A DNA stretch of 64,000 nucleotides, from contig JALFNK010000001.1 of NCBI GenBank assembly GCA_022782405.1, positions 109,698 to 173,697 of the forward strand, read 5' to 3'. The stretch comes from Alistipes sp. (GTDB lineage: Bacteria > Bacteroidota > Bacteroidia > Bacteroidales > Rikenellaceae). The first letter of the stretch is position 1; each line of letters begins with the position of its first letter. The notes under the pieces are model-generated. The model did no database searches, was not told where the DNA came from, and saw nothing but the letters and a program-made list of their open reading frames with translations. Made by a program: the position numbers and the translations under genes. This document shows positions 25,792 to 38,107 of the stretch, piece by piece.

Positions 25792-27783
25792 ATGAGAAAA
25801 GTGTTTACACTGTTGGTGCTGGTGTTGTTGGGCATTGCATCGTGGAGCTGTTCGTATGATGACGGGAAGCTCTGGTCGGAAATCAACGGAATCAAGAGCC
25901 AGCTGGCAACGCTCAACGAGAGTGTCTCCTCGTTGCAGGCGCTTGTCGAGGCGTTGGAAAAGAGCAAGACGATCTCCGATGTTGTCGAGACGGCCGACGG
26001 TTATACGATCGTCTTCAACGACAAGAGTTCGATCCGTATCACCAACGGTACTGCCGCTCCGGAGATCGGCATCGACCGCTACGAAGGCGTTTATTATTGG
26101 ACGCTGGGCGGCAAGGGCAACTGGCTGACCGATTCCGACGGGAATAGGATTCCCGTATCGGGCAAGGATGCCGTGGCGCCGGTCCTGGCCGTGGATGCCG
26201 AGGGTTACTGGACGATCGACGGTGTGCGTATGAAGGATGCCGCGGGGCGCGATGTGAAGGCTTCGGGCCAGGACGGCGATGCCTTCTTCCGTTCGGTGAG
26301 CGATACCGGGACGGAGGTGGTCTTCGAGCTGACCGACGGTCAGACGATCACGATTCCCAAGACTGGGGCTGTTTTCGGCTTCGAGCAGCCGGAGGACGGA
26401 AGCGGATATCACCTTTTCGCTTTCGGGGAACGTCGGAAACTGGCGCTCCGGATGGCCGACGTCACGACGGCGGACTTCATGAATGTTCCGGAGGGTTGGA
26501 CCGCCGCGCTCGATCTTGCCGGTAAGAGCGTTACGGTCAAGGCTCCGGCCGCAGCCGACGGGGTCTCCTATTCGGGCGGTATCCTCACGCTGATCGGTAT
26601 CCGGGCCTCGGGCGAGACGGTTTTCGCCTCGGCGGAACTTTGCGCGTCGGTCGATTTTACCGACAAGGAGGGTACGTTCGTCGTCTGCGAGGGAAATATG
26701 ACTTCGGCCAACGGCATGCTGGTGTGGTATGACAAGACGGGCCGGGAGTACAAGGAGGTCTTCGAACAGGCCAATGGCGGCCGGGAGATCGGCAACGTGC
26801 TTCAGGACATGTACATGGCCGACGGCCGGATTTATCTGCTGACTCAGAACGGCGACAACATGGGCGGTGCGGGGCGTTTCGTCGTCTGCGATGCGCGTAC
26901 CATGCGGCAGATCTATGCCGACCCGCTGGAAGTGCGGACACCCGAGGGTAAGGCTGCCTGGCCGCAGCACCTCGTGGTGGTAAGCGATAAAAAGGCTTAT
27001 GTGCAGTACTCCGAATCGGGCATGGAGGCCACATCGGGCATCTGCGTGCTGACGCTCGACGGTAATTCGGTGAAGGTCGGGCCTACTATCGAAGGTACTT
27101 TCGGGGCCTTTACCACCGAGGGAGCCATCAAGACCCGCATGGTCTATTCGCGCGGCAAACTCTTTGCCGGCTGCGGCCACAGCGTCGTCATCATCGACCC
27201 GGCGACGGATGCTGTCGTGAAACGGATCTCCTATGAAGGGCGTCAGGTCAAGGGTATTGTCAAGGGAGCCGACGGCAATATCTATTTCGCCCTGGCAGGC
27301 ACCTTCACCGGCAACCAGAACATGGGGGCGACGTTCACCTCCGCCGCACGGATCGTGGGTATCGATACCGAAGGAACCGTCGTTTCGGAGAGCGACCTTC
27401 CCGAAGACGTCCGTTTCCCGGTCGCCACATGGTCTCCCGCCATCGGCATGTGCGCCAGCTTTACGGAACCCTGTCTCTATTTCGTGGATACCGATGACTT
27501 CATGTCATCCACGGTCGCCCGCTACAACTATACGACCCGGACGACCGATGTGCATTACCTTTCGGGCAATGAAACCGTATACGGCATTTTGGGACAGCAT
27601 CCGACCACAGGCAAGCTCTGGGTGGGCAAATCGACCTTCGTAACGTCCACCATCCATGTGTACGACACGACAGGAGACGTGCCGGTTCAGGAGCAGATGT
27701 ATTCCTATGCGACCCAGAAGGGGGCCAGCCCCGCAGGTGTCGATTTCACCTACCGGTTTATGCCGGAATATATAAATAAGTGA
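25792..27783 (+). CDS. B12-riboswitch-controlled surface lipoprotein, BtuG-like (DUF5074-type propeller)
   Basis: A 663-aa lipoprotein. The signal peptide ends in SWSC (Cys about residue 20), followed by SYDD, an acidic surface-export-like signal. Residues about 25-60 form a predicted coiled coil (INGIKSQLATLNESVSSLQA). Residues to about 270 resemble the DUF4988/PL29 N-terminal region. The C-terminal ~380 residues look like a beta-propeller of the DUF5074/YncE type (TFVVCEGNMTSANGMLVWYD, NVLQDMYMADGRIYLLTQNG, KGIVKGADGNIYFAL). BtuG, the surface cobalamin-binding propeller of Bacteroides, has this general form, and the riboswitch upstream supports a cobalamin role. No btuB lies beside it. Cobalamin binding is inference. 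Confidence 0.7.
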   Translation: MRKVFTLLVLVLLGIASWSCSYDDGKLWSEINGIKSQLATLNESVSSLQALVEALEKSKTISDVVETADGYTIVFNDKSSIRITNGTAAPEIGIDRYEGVYYWTLGGKGNWLTDSDGNRIPVSGKDAVAPVLAVDAEGYWTIDGVRMKDAAGRDVKASGQDGDAFFRSVSDTGTEVVFELTDGQTITIPKTGAVFGFEQPEDGSGYHLFAFGERRKLALRMADVTTADFMNVPEGWTAALDLAGKSVTVKAPAAADGVSYSGGILTLIGIRASGETVFASAELCASVDFTDKEGTFVVCEGNMTSANGMLVWYDKTGREYKEVFEQANGGREIGNVLQDMYMADGRIYLLTQNGDNMGGAGRFVVCDARTMRQIYADPLEVRTPEGKAAWPQHLVVVSDKKAYVQYSESGMEATSGICVLTLDGNSVKVGPTIEGTFGAFTTEGAIKTRMVYSRGKLFAGCGHSVVIIDPATDAVVKRISYEGRQVKGIVKGADGNIYFALAGTFTGNQNMGATFTSAARIVGIDTEGTVVSESDLPEDVRFPVATWSPAIGMCASFTEPCLYFVDTDDFMSSTVARYNYTTRTTDVHYLSGNETVYGILGQHPTTGKLWVGKSTFVTSTIHVYDTTGDVPVQEQMYSYATQKGASPAGVDFTYRFMPEYINK

Positions 27784-29516
27784 TGCAGGCTGCCGTGAAA
27801 CCGATTCTTTTTGCGATCTGGCTCCTGTCCGTATGCTTCGTCTCTTGCAACCGGGACGGGGTTATCGAGGTGGAGACGCATCCCGCACCCACGATCGAAT
27901 TCGACAACCCGACGGGCGTCTACACGGTCAAGGCGGGACGGGAACTGACCATCTCCCCGGTTTATGCTCATGCCGAGGGGGCTCGGTTCACCTGGTCGAT
28001 CGACGGGACGATCGTCGGCGAGGAGCGCTCGCTGCTCTTCCGCGAAGAGCATGTCGGGACGGTTTATGTATTGCTGACGGTTGCGACGCAATACGGTACG
28101 GCCAGCGAGGAGCTGCGTGTGGAGGTGGTTGCGCTCGAAGTGCCGACCGTATCGATCCCCGGCGCCGAAAAGGGCTTCACGATTCTTGCATCGAGCGATC
28201 TGGAACTGCGGCCCTCCGTAGCCGAAACCACGCTCCCGTCCCGTTGGCTGTGGACGGTGGACGGAAGGGAGGTATCCACCGACCTCGACTATACCTTCAG
28301 AAGCGCCGATCCGGGACTTTTCACGCTGTGTTTCAAGGCTGCGAACGAGGATGGCGAGGATTCCGTGTCGTTCACCGTACGGGTGGTGGGCATTGAGGAG
28401 ATGCCATTCGGCTGGACTTTCGAACAGACCGAATATCATGTGAGTACGGGACGTACGATCCGTCTCGTGCCTCTCGATATCGTCAATGCCTACGATGCGG
28501 TCTATACCTGGACGATCGACGGCCGTCAGGTCCAGGAAGGTCCGGATCCCGCCTACTGCTTCACTGCCGCCGCCGAGGGCGACCGGGAGGCCACGGTTAC
28601 GATGCGCAACTCCTTCTTCGAAGTGTCGCAGCGGCTGACGATCCGCGTTTGTCCGCCCGAAGGGCGTTATTACCGTCCCCGCACGGCGGCCAGCTCACCT
28701 GATTGGACGCGTGTCTACGCCTTTCTCCCGGCTCCCGGACAGTTCGTCAACGAGAACTATGCGGCAGCAACTCCGGAGGAGGCGTGTGCCTATGCCGAGC
28801 AGCGGATGCTGCAGCGGTCCTACGTCTCGCTGGGCGGTTTCGGCGGTTATATCGTCGTCGGGTTCGACCACAGTATCGACGCTTCGGGAGGCTACGATCT
28901 GGCCATTCTGGGCAACTCGTTCGAGGGCTCCTCGGAACCCGGTATCGTGTGGGTCATGCAGGACGAAAACGGCGACGGGGAACCCAACGACACCTGGTAT
29001 GAACTGAAGGGCTCGGAGACGGGGCGGCCGGAGACGTTGCAGGACTATGCCGTAACCTACTATCGTCCCTCCGGAGCCGGTATGGAGGTGCGCTGGACGG
29101 ACAACCGGGGCGGCAGCGGATCGATCGACTATCTGAAACAGTTCCACGACCAGGGGTTCTACTACCCGGCATGGGTCGCTTCCGACAGCTATACGCTGCG
29201 CGGCACATGCCTCGAGGCTCGGAACTACGACCGCTCGGGCAACGGGACCTATTGGGTCAATGCCTCCTATGACTGGGGATATGCCGACAATTTCAGCCCG
29301 ATCGACCGTCTGGATCAGGGCGACAATGCCTCGGCGGCGGCCAATGCCAACCATTTCCGGATTGCCGACGCCATCACGTTCGACGGGCGCCCTGCCGGTC
29401 TGAAATATATCGACTTCGTGAAGGTCCAGACGGGCGTGAATGCCAAAAGCGGCTGGCTCGGCGAACTCTCCACCGAGGTGTTCGGTTTTTATGACTGCGG
29501 GATGAAGCGCGAATGA
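27783..29516 (+). CDS. PKD-like repeat surface lipoprotein in the B12-regulated operon
   Basis: A 577-aa lipoprotein whose signal peptide ends in CFVSC (Cys about residue 19). Residues about 30-290 contain three Ig/PKD-like beta-sandwich repeats, recognisable by recurring FTWSIDGTIVG, WLWTVDGREVS and YTWTIDGRQVQ segments about 100 residues apart. The C-terminal ~270 residues are a separate domain (GGFGGYIVVGFDHSI, DLAILGNSFEGSSEP, VWVMQDENGDGEPNDTWYEL) seen in secreted proteins of Bacteroidota B12 loci. It overlaps the BtuG-like stop by one base (TGATG) and shares the riboswitch. A role in capturing cobalamin at the cell surface is plausible; the molecule bound is not shown by sequence. Confidence 0.65.
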   Translation: MQAAVKPILFAIWLLSVCFVSCNRDGVIEVETHPAPTIEFDNPTGVYTVKAGRELTISPVYAHAEGARFTWSIDGTIVGEERSLLFREEHVGTVYVLLTVATQYGTASEELRVEVVALEVPTVSIPGAEKGFTILASSDLELRPSVAETTLPSRWLWTVDGREVSTDLDYTFRSADPGLFTLCFKAANEDGEDSVSFTVRVVGIEEMPFGWTFEQTEYHVSTGRTIRLVPLDIVNAYDAVYTWTIDGRQVQEGPDPAYCFTAAAEGDREATVTMRNSFFEVSQRLTIRVCPPEGRYYRPRTAASSPDWTRVYAFLPAPGQFVNENYAAATPEEACAYAEQRMLQRSYVSLGGFGGYIVVGFDHSIDASGGYDLAILGNSFEGSSEPGIVWVMQDENGDGEPNDTWYELKGSETGRPETLQDYAVTYYRPSGAGMEVRWTDNRGGSGSIDYLKQFHDQGFYYPAWVASDSYTLRGTCLEARNYDRSGNGTYWVNASYDWGYADNFSPIDRLDQGDNASAAANANHFRIADAITFDGRPAGLKYIDFVKVQTGVNAKSGWLGELSTEVFGFYDCGMKRE

Positions 29517-29664
29517 CGGGATGCGTCCGTAACCTTGACGGGGCCTGCGGGGGCCGGAATTTTTTTGGAGATTAGAAAGTGTACGTTGTCTGCCATACAA
29601 CGGTCTGCTCCGGCTCCCGCAGAAGACCCGCCTCCGACGGCGGCGGATTGCCTCCTGTGTCGAA

Positions 29665-29697
29665 GCCCGGTCCGGATTTCCGGTCCGGGCCTTTTTG
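29665..29697 (+). terminator. Intrinsic terminator upstream of the atp operon
   Basis: GCCCGGTCCGGA and TCCGGTCCGGGC form a 12-bp stem with one T-T mismatch, followed by CTTTTTG. Confidence 0.8.
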
Positions 29698-29832
29698 TCG
29701 GATTTTTCCGTTCCTTTCTTCGTTTCTTCCTCTGATCGTTCTGTTTCAGCGTGATGCGGGACCGGACGGGCAATAATCCGGTTTCGGCGCCGTTAAATAG
29801 GCATCTGCGGTGCAACATTGCGGCATCTTTCG

Positions 29833-29840
29833 TATCTTTG
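29833..29840 (+). promoter_or_regulatory. Distal -7 box (TATCTTTG) for the atp operon
   Basis: TATCTTTG, 193 nt upstream of atpD, matches the consensus exactly. It would give a long 5' UTR running through the proximal box. Confidence 0.6.
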
Positions 29841-29948
29841 TGGCGCAATTTCGGAACCGTTTTGAACTCCGCCGGCCGGGCCTGGCGGCGATACATGTGG
29901 AAAGTGAACATTTTTCGGGTATTTCGGGCGATATTTTGTTGTCGGTAA

Positions 29949-31559
<1,611 letters not shown>

Positions 31560-31577
31560 AAAAACAGGTTTTCCGTC

Positions 31578-31835
31578 ATGTTGCGTCTTGTAGTCCTGTC
31601 TCCGTCCGGCGAGTTGTGCCGGACTACGGTCCGGAAGGTTTCGTTTCCGGGCGAGATCGGTGCTTTCACCGTCCTTCCCGGACATGCCCCGCTCGTTTCG
31701 GGTCTTCTCTCGGGACGGATCTCCTACACCGATTCCGACGGTGCGGAGCACGGAATCTCCATTGCGGGCGGTTTTGTCCGCATCTGGCGGAACGAAGTTG
31801 AGGCATGTGTCGAGGTGATGGCTTCAAATAGTTGA
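31578..31835 (+). CDS. atpC: ATP synthase F1 epsilon subunit, short form
   Basis: Epsilon subunit of the central stalk, only 85 aa. It contains the N-terminal beta-sandwich (VRKVSFPGEIGAFTVLPGHAPLVSGL, ISIAGGFVRI) and ends before the C-terminal helical hairpin that inhibits ATP hydrolysis in longer epsilons. Short forms are usual in Bacteroidota, so this is probably not a truncation. It lies 18 nt after atpD and runs up to atpB. Confidence 0.9.
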   Translation: MLRLVVLSPSGELCRTTVRKVSFPGEIGAFTVLPGHAPLVSGLLSGRISYTDSDGAEHGISIAGGFVRIWRNEVEACVEVMASNS

Positions 31836-31846
31836 TTCATGGAAAG

Positions 31847-32980
31847 ATGAAAAGATCGATCCTATCCTGTTTCAGCATCCTGGTTTTCGGGTTTGCACTC
31901 CTGCTTCTGCCGGCATCCCTGTCGGCCGCGGAACCGGCTTCGCCGTCTGCAGACCCCTCCGAAGCGGAGGCTCCGGATGTGAAGTCGATCGTTCTGGGGC
32001 ATATCGGCGATGCCTATGAGTGGCATATGGCCACGATAGGCGGTCGGGAGTGGACGATTCCGCTGCCCGTGCTGGTCCACAGCCCGTCGAGCGGCTGGCA
32101 CTGTTTCTCGTCGAAGCACCTGCGCGAAGGCGCCGAGCATGAGGGCCTGCGCATTGCCGCGGAGGGGGAACATGCGGGCAAGATCGTCGAACGCCAGGCC
32201 GACGGAAGCGACCTCCGACCGCTCGATCTTTCGATCACGAAGGTCGTGGCCGGGTTGCTGATCAACAGCCTGATCGTGGTGCTCCTCGTACTCGGCGTTG
32301 CCCGCTGGTACCGGGGCCGCAAGGCGGATTCCGCGGCTCCCCGCGGATTTGTCGGTCTGTTCGAGTCGCTCGTCGATTCGTTGCTCACCGATATCATCGA
32401 ACCGTGCGTCGGCCCGGATTACCGGCGTTTCGCACCTTACCTGCTGACGGTTTTCTTCTTCATCTTCGTGAACAACCTCATGGGCCTGATCCCCTTCTTC
32501 CCCGGAGGGGCGAACGTTACGGGCAATATTGCCGTAACGCTGGTCCTGGCTGCAGCTACGTTCCTTGCAGTCAATCTTTTCGGCAGCAGGCACTATTGGA
32601 AGGATATTTTCTGGTCCGACGTGCCGACATGGCTCAAGGTCCCCATACCGATCATTCCGTTCATCGAGCTGGTGGGGATCTTCACCAAGCCCTTTGCCCT
32701 GATGATCCGTCTGTTCGCCAACATGATGGCGGGACATGCCGTGATTCTGATCCTGACCTGCGTGATCTTCGTTACGGCGAAGGCCGGTGTGGCTGTCAAT
32801 TCGTCGATGACCGCCGTGTCGATGGTGTTGAGCATCTTCATGAATTGCCTCGAGCTGCTTGTCGCCTACCTGCAGGCTTATGTCTTTACGATGCTGTCGG
32901 CCGTTTTCATCGGTCTGGCGCAGGAACGGGGCGATGAGGAGCCGGAGCGGCTTCCGGGAAAAGACCAAGAACAGAAATAA
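31847..32980 (+). CDS. atpB: ATP synthase Fo subunit a with long N-terminal extension
   Basis: Proton-channel subunit a, 377 aa, about 100 residues longer than E. coli subunit a. A signal-peptide-like N-terminus (ILVFGFALLLLPASLSAAE) and a periplasmic stretch with Cys and His residues (WHCFSSKHLREGAEHEG) precede the conserved membrane core, as in other Bacteroidota. The essential arginine is R288 in IRLFANMMAGH, and the C-terminal helix contains LVAYLQAYVFTMLSAVFIG. The ATG at 31847 lies 12 nt after the atpC stop. No atpI gene is present. Confidence 0.93.
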   Translation: MKRSILSCFSILVFGFALLLLPASLSAAEPASPSADPSEAEAPDVKSIVLGHIGDAYEWHMATIGGREWTIPLPVLVHSPSSGWHCFSSKHLREGAEHEGLRIAAEGEHAGKIVERQADGSDLRPLDLSITKVVAGLLINSLIVVLLVLGVARWYRGRKADSAAPRGFVGLFESLVDSLLTDIIEPCVGPDYRRFAPYLLTVFFFIFVNNLMGLIPFFPGGANVTGNIAVTLVLAAATFLAVNLFGSRHYWKDIFWSDVPTWLKVPIPIIPFIELVGIFTKPFALMIRLFANMMAGHAVILILTCVIFVTAKAGVAVNSSMTAVSMVLSIFMNCLELLVAYLQAYVFTMLSAVFIGLAQERGDEEPERLPGKDQEQK

Positions 32981-32999
32981 AATATTGTTGAACCGTTAA

Positions 33000-33224
<225 letters not shown>

Positions 33225-33246
33225 TCCGATAAAGGTTTAGCGGACC

Positions 33247-33759
33247 ATGGGACTCTTGCAACCCGAAGCGGGTCTTCTGTTTTGGATGACCCTCGCGTTC
33301 GCCGTCGTCTTCGTCCTGTTGGCGAAGTTCGGATTTCCGGTGATCGTCCGTGCGATCGAATCGCGCAAGGCGTATATCGACCGTTCGCTTGACGATGCCC
33401 GTGAGGCCGAACGGCGGCTCCGGGAACTCGATGCCGAAGGCCGTGCGCTCCGTGCCGCAGCCGAGCAGGAGCGGGGAACGATTCTCCGTGAGGCGGCCGA
33501 GATGCGTGAACGGATCCTGCAGGAGGCCCGCAGCAAGGCCGACGAGGAGAGTGCGCGTATCGTTGCGGCAGCCCGGGAGCAGGCCGAGGCCGAGCGGGAG
33601 GCGATCCTGCAGGATGCCCGCCACCAGGTGGCGCTGCTCTCGATTGCCATTACCGAGAAAATGTTGCGCGGGCACCTGAACGACGAAGCGTCGCAGACGC
33701 AACTTGCCGAGAAGATTCTCGGCGAGATGGAACAGGGAAAAATACGCAAGGAGGTATAA
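33247..33759 (+). CDS. atpF: ATP synthase Fo subunit b
   Basis: Peripheral-stalk subunit of 170 aa. One N-terminal membrane helix (LFWMTLAFAVVFVLLAKFGF, with the conserved FW near its start and PVI after it) precedes a long charged helical stalk rich in Glu, Arg and Ala. It starts 22 nt after atpE and is followed by atpH after 3 nt. Confidence 0.95.
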   Translation: MGLLQPEAGLLFWMTLAFAVVFVLLAKFGFPVIVRAIESRKAYIDRSLDDAREAERRLRELDAEGRALRAAAEQERGTILREAAEMRERILQEARSKADEESARIVAAAREQAEAEREAILQDARHQVALLSIAITEKMLRGHLNDEASQTQLAEKILGEMEQGKIRKEV

Positions 33760-33762
33760 CCG

Positions 33763-34317
33763 ATGGATACGGGATTGATTGCAAGCCGTTATGCGCAGGC
33801 TTTCGCGGAGTATGCCGCTTCGAGGGATGAGGAGAGCAGAACCTACGAGGAGGTGCGGATGCTGATCGCGGCCTATCGGAGCGACCGGACTCTCCGCGAC
33901 GTGCTTCTTTCGCCCGTGCTTTCGGCCGAAGCGAAGCTCGACGTTGTCCGGCGTCTTTTTCCCCGCTCTCCAGGTGCCTCGCTCGAGGGTTTTCTGCGCC
34001 TTGTGCTGCGTCATCGGCGGGAGCAGTATCTCTACTTCATGCTCCACTCCTATACGGAGCTCTACAAACGCCGGCACCATATCCGCGATGCCCTGCTCAT
34101 TACGGCATCGCCCGTGGATGACCATTTTGTGGAGCGTCTGTGCCGTACGGCGGGAAATCGTACGCACAGCGAGGTGCACATACGCCGAGAGGTGCGTCCC
34201 GAGCTGATCGGAGGGTTCGTGTTCCGGATGGACGATGTGCTGATCGACGCGAGTATCGCGGCGCAATTGAAGCTGCTGCGCCGCAAGTTAGGATCCAAAC
34301 CCAATCGAATCGTATAG
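33763..34317 (+). CDS. atpH: ATP synthase F1 delta subunit
   Basis: Stator subunit joining b to the top of F1, 184 aa. Seen are the N-terminal [12 protein letters not shown] helical start and the C-terminal [24 protein letters not shown] motif, the family signature. It sits between atpF and atpA in operon order. Confidence 0.93.
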   Translation: MDTGLIASRYAQAFAEYAASRDEESRTYEEVRMLIAAYRSDRTLRDVLLSPVLSAEAKLDVVRRLFPRSPGASLEGFLRLVLRHRREQYLYFMLHSYTELYKRRHHIRDALLITASPVDDHFVERLCRTAGNRTHSEVHIRREVRPELIGGFVFRMDDVLIDASIAAQLKLLRRKLGSKPNRIV

Positions 34318-34324
34318 TTACACT

Positions 34325-35905
<1,581 letters not shown>

Positions 35906-35911
35906 CGTGCC

Positions 35912-36781
35912 ATGGCATCCCTGAAGGAGATAAAGGCGCGTATCGCGTCGGTTCAGAGCACGCTGAAGATTACCTCGGCGATGAAGATGGTCGCCTCGGC
36001 CAAACTGCACAAGGTGCAGGGGGTTGCCGAAGCGCTCGCCGAGTATGAGCGGCATCTGGCCGATATTGCAGCGGCAATCTGCCGTAATTCCGATGCGGAG
36101 GTTTCCTCGCCGCTTGCCGTCGGCCATGAGCGTTGCCGACGTGCCGTCGTGGTGGCTTTTTCGTCGGACAACTCCCTGTGCGGTGCGTTCAACGCCAATG
36201 TCATTCGGGAGATGACCCGCGAGGTCGGGGCGCTTCGTTCGGAGGGACTTTCCGTCGAGGTGTGGCCCGTGGGGGAAAAGATCGCCCAGGCGGCAATCAA
36301 GGCGGAATATCCAGTCAAGACGGATTTCCGTCGCCGCGGTGGCATGCCGACCTACGACGATGCCGTGGAGTTGGCCCGGCAGTTGATGGAGCGCTACCTT
36401 TCCGGGAAGGTGGACCGGGTGGTGCTCGTGTACAACCATTTCCATTCGACGGGCCATCAGGCTCCGCGGAGCGAGGTCTTTCTGCCCGCGGACTTCTCGT
36501 CCCTGGGTTCTTCCGAAGGGGCGGCTTCCATGCCGGCGGATTATATTTACGAACCCGATGCGGGGCATCTTCTGGCGTCGCTGATCCCCTATACGGTCCG
36601 CATCCGGATGTATGAGGTGCTGCTCGACAGTGCCACGGCCGAACATGCCGCGCGCATGGTTGCCATGCAGACGGCTACGGACAATGCCCAGGAGCTGTTG
36701 GGCGATCTTACTCTTTCCTACAACAAGCGCCGTCAGCAGGCCATTACCGACGAGCTGGCCGATATTACGCAGGCCGGGTGA
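35912..36781 (+). CDS. atpG: ATP synthase F1 gamma subunit
   Basis: Central rotor shaft, 289 aa. The N-terminal helix (LKEIKARIASVQSTLKITSAMKMVA, a family hallmark) and C-terminal helix (NAQELLGDLTLSYNKRRQQAITDELADI) form the coiled coil. The middle is the Rossmann-like globular domain with SSDNSLCGAFN. It is the last gene of the operon, with a terminator from 36800. Confidence 0.96.
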   Translation: MASLKEIKARIASVQSTLKITSAMKMVASAKLHKVQGVAEALAEYERHLADIAAAICRNSDAEVSSPLAVGHERCRRAVVVAFSSDNSLCGAFNANVIREMTREVGALRSEGLSVEVWPVGEKIAQAAIKAEYPVKTDFRRRGGMPTYDDAVELARQLMERYLSGKVDRVVLVYNHFHSTGHQAPRSEVFLPADFSSLGSSEGAASMPADYIYEPDAGHLLASLIPYTVRIRMYEVLLDSATAEHAARMVAMQTATDNAQELLGDLTLSYNKRRQQAITDELADITQAG

Positions 36782-36799
36782 TTCCTCGTATTGTTTTTG

Positions 36800-36832
36800 G
36801 CGGCCGGAAATTTTTCTGGCCGCTTCTCTTTT
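36800..36832 (+). terminator. Intrinsic terminator of the atp operon
   Basis: GCGGCCGGAAA and TTCTGGCCGC pair (one G-U) and are followed by TTCTCTTTT. Confidence 0.7.
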
Positions 36833-36892
36833 GGAACAGGCGCCTCTGCCCTTCCGTCGCTGCTCCGATTTGACGGATTCCCGAAAATAGCT

Positions 36893-36900
36893 TATCTTTG
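36893..36900 (+). promoter_or_regulatory. -7 box TATCTTTG of the EmrAB-like operon
   Basis: Exact consensus 136 nt upstream of the EmrA-like ATG, giving a 5' UTR of about 130 nt in which I see no clear regulatory structure. Confidence 0.65.
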
Positions 36901-37036
36901 TCGGGCGAAATCATCGCCGAGGCGGATTCCGGGAGATATTTCCGACTCTTTTCAGGGAATCCGCTCCGCACAGGCCTCTTTCGGGGCTGTCGTCTGTCGG
37001 GCGAAACCTTCGGGATCGTCGTTAATACGAAACTCT

Positions 37037-38107
37037 ATGGTGAATGAATTGAAGGGCAAGCGGCGCATCCTGCGCAAGCGCAGATTCCGGAATATCGTAC
37101 TCAACTTGATCTGCCTTGCTCTGGCGGGTTCGGGCGTATGGTGGACGGTCAGTTATTTCTGGCGGTACGCCAGGTATGAAATTACGAACGATGCCTTTGT
37201 CGATCAGTATGTCGCTCCGTTGAATATCCGCGTGTCTGGGTATATCCGCGAGGTGCGTTTCCGCGAACACCAGTTCGTCCATCGGGGCGATACGCTGCTT
37301 ATTCTCGACGACCGCGAGTATGCGATTCGTGTCAAGGAGGCGGAGGCGGCATTGCTGGATGCCGAAGGGTCGCGGGAGGTGCTTCATGCCGGGATCGAGA
37401 CTTCGCAGACCAATATCGCCGTGCAGGAGGCCAATATTGCCGAGGCCCGGGCGACACTCTGGCAGCTCGAGCAGGATTACCATCGTTTTGAGCGGCTGCT
37501 GCGGCAGGAGTCGGTCTCCGAACAGCAGTTCGAACAGAAGAAGGCTGCCTACGAAGCGGCCCAGGCTCGTTACGAGGCGCTTGTCGCGCAACGTCGGGCC
37601 GCACACTCGCAGTTCGCCGAGACGAGCAAGCGGCGTACGGGTGCCGAGGCCGCGATACTGCGCAGCGAGGCCGATCTGGATCTCGCGTGCCTGAATCTCT
37701 CCTATACCGTGCTGACGGCGCCTTATGACGGATATATGGGGCGTCGGACGCTCGAACCGGGGCAATACGTCCAGGCCGGGCAGACGATTTCATATCTGGT
37801 CCGTACCGAGGACAAGTGGATTACGGCCAATTACAAGGAGACGCAGATCATCCATCTGTTCATCGGTCAGGAGGTGCGCATCAGGGTGGATGCGCTCCCG
37901 GGACGGGTTTTCCATGGTCGTGTTACGGCGATTTCCGAAGCGACGGGTTCGAAGTATTCGCTGGTCCCGACCGATAATTCCGCCGGCAATTTCGTCAAGG
38001 TTCAGCAGCGCATTCCCGTGCGCATCGACCTTGAGGATGTCTCGAAGGAGGATATGGCCCTGCTGCGTGCCGGCATGATGGTCGAAACGGAGGCTTTGCG
38101 CAAATGA
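37037..38107 (+). CDS. EmrA-like membrane fusion protein
   Basis: Periplasmic adaptor of the HlyD/EmrA family, 356 aa. One N-terminal membrane helix (IVLNLICLALAGSGVWWTVSYF), a lipoyl half (DAFVDQYVAPLNIRVSGYI, similar to EmrA), a long helical hairpin (residues about 110-220), then LSYTVLTAPYDGYMGRRTLEPGQ, the second lipoyl half. It pairs with the MFS exporter next door, whose ATG overlaps its stop. The ATG at 37037 is preferred to upstream codons, which lie in the leader. Confidence 0.87.
   Translation: MVNELKGKRRILRKRRFRNIVLNLICLALAGSGVWWTVSYFWRYARYEITNDAFVDQYVAPLNIRVSGYIREVRFREHQFVHRGDTLLILDDREYAIRVKEAEAALLDAEGSREVLHAGIETSQTNIAVQEANIAEARATLWQLEQDYHRFERLLRQESVSEQQFEQKKAAYEAAQARYEALVAQRRAAHSQFAETSKRRTGAEAAILRSEADLDLACLNLSYTVLTAPYDGYMGRRTLEPGQYVQAGQTISYLVRTEDKWITANYKETQIIHLFIGQEVRIRVDALPGRVFHGRVTAISEATGSKYSLVPTDNSAGNFVKVQQRIPVRIDLEDVSKEDMALLRAGMMVETEALRK

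Noticed and set aside
29538..29566. Weak hairpin with T-run after the PKD lipoprotein
   Set aside because: Stem is only four base pairs with alternatives; not reported as a terminator.
29895..29948. 17-codon ORF between the two atp promoter boxes
   Set aside because: No amino-acid bias or hairpin partner; not comparable with the metY leader.
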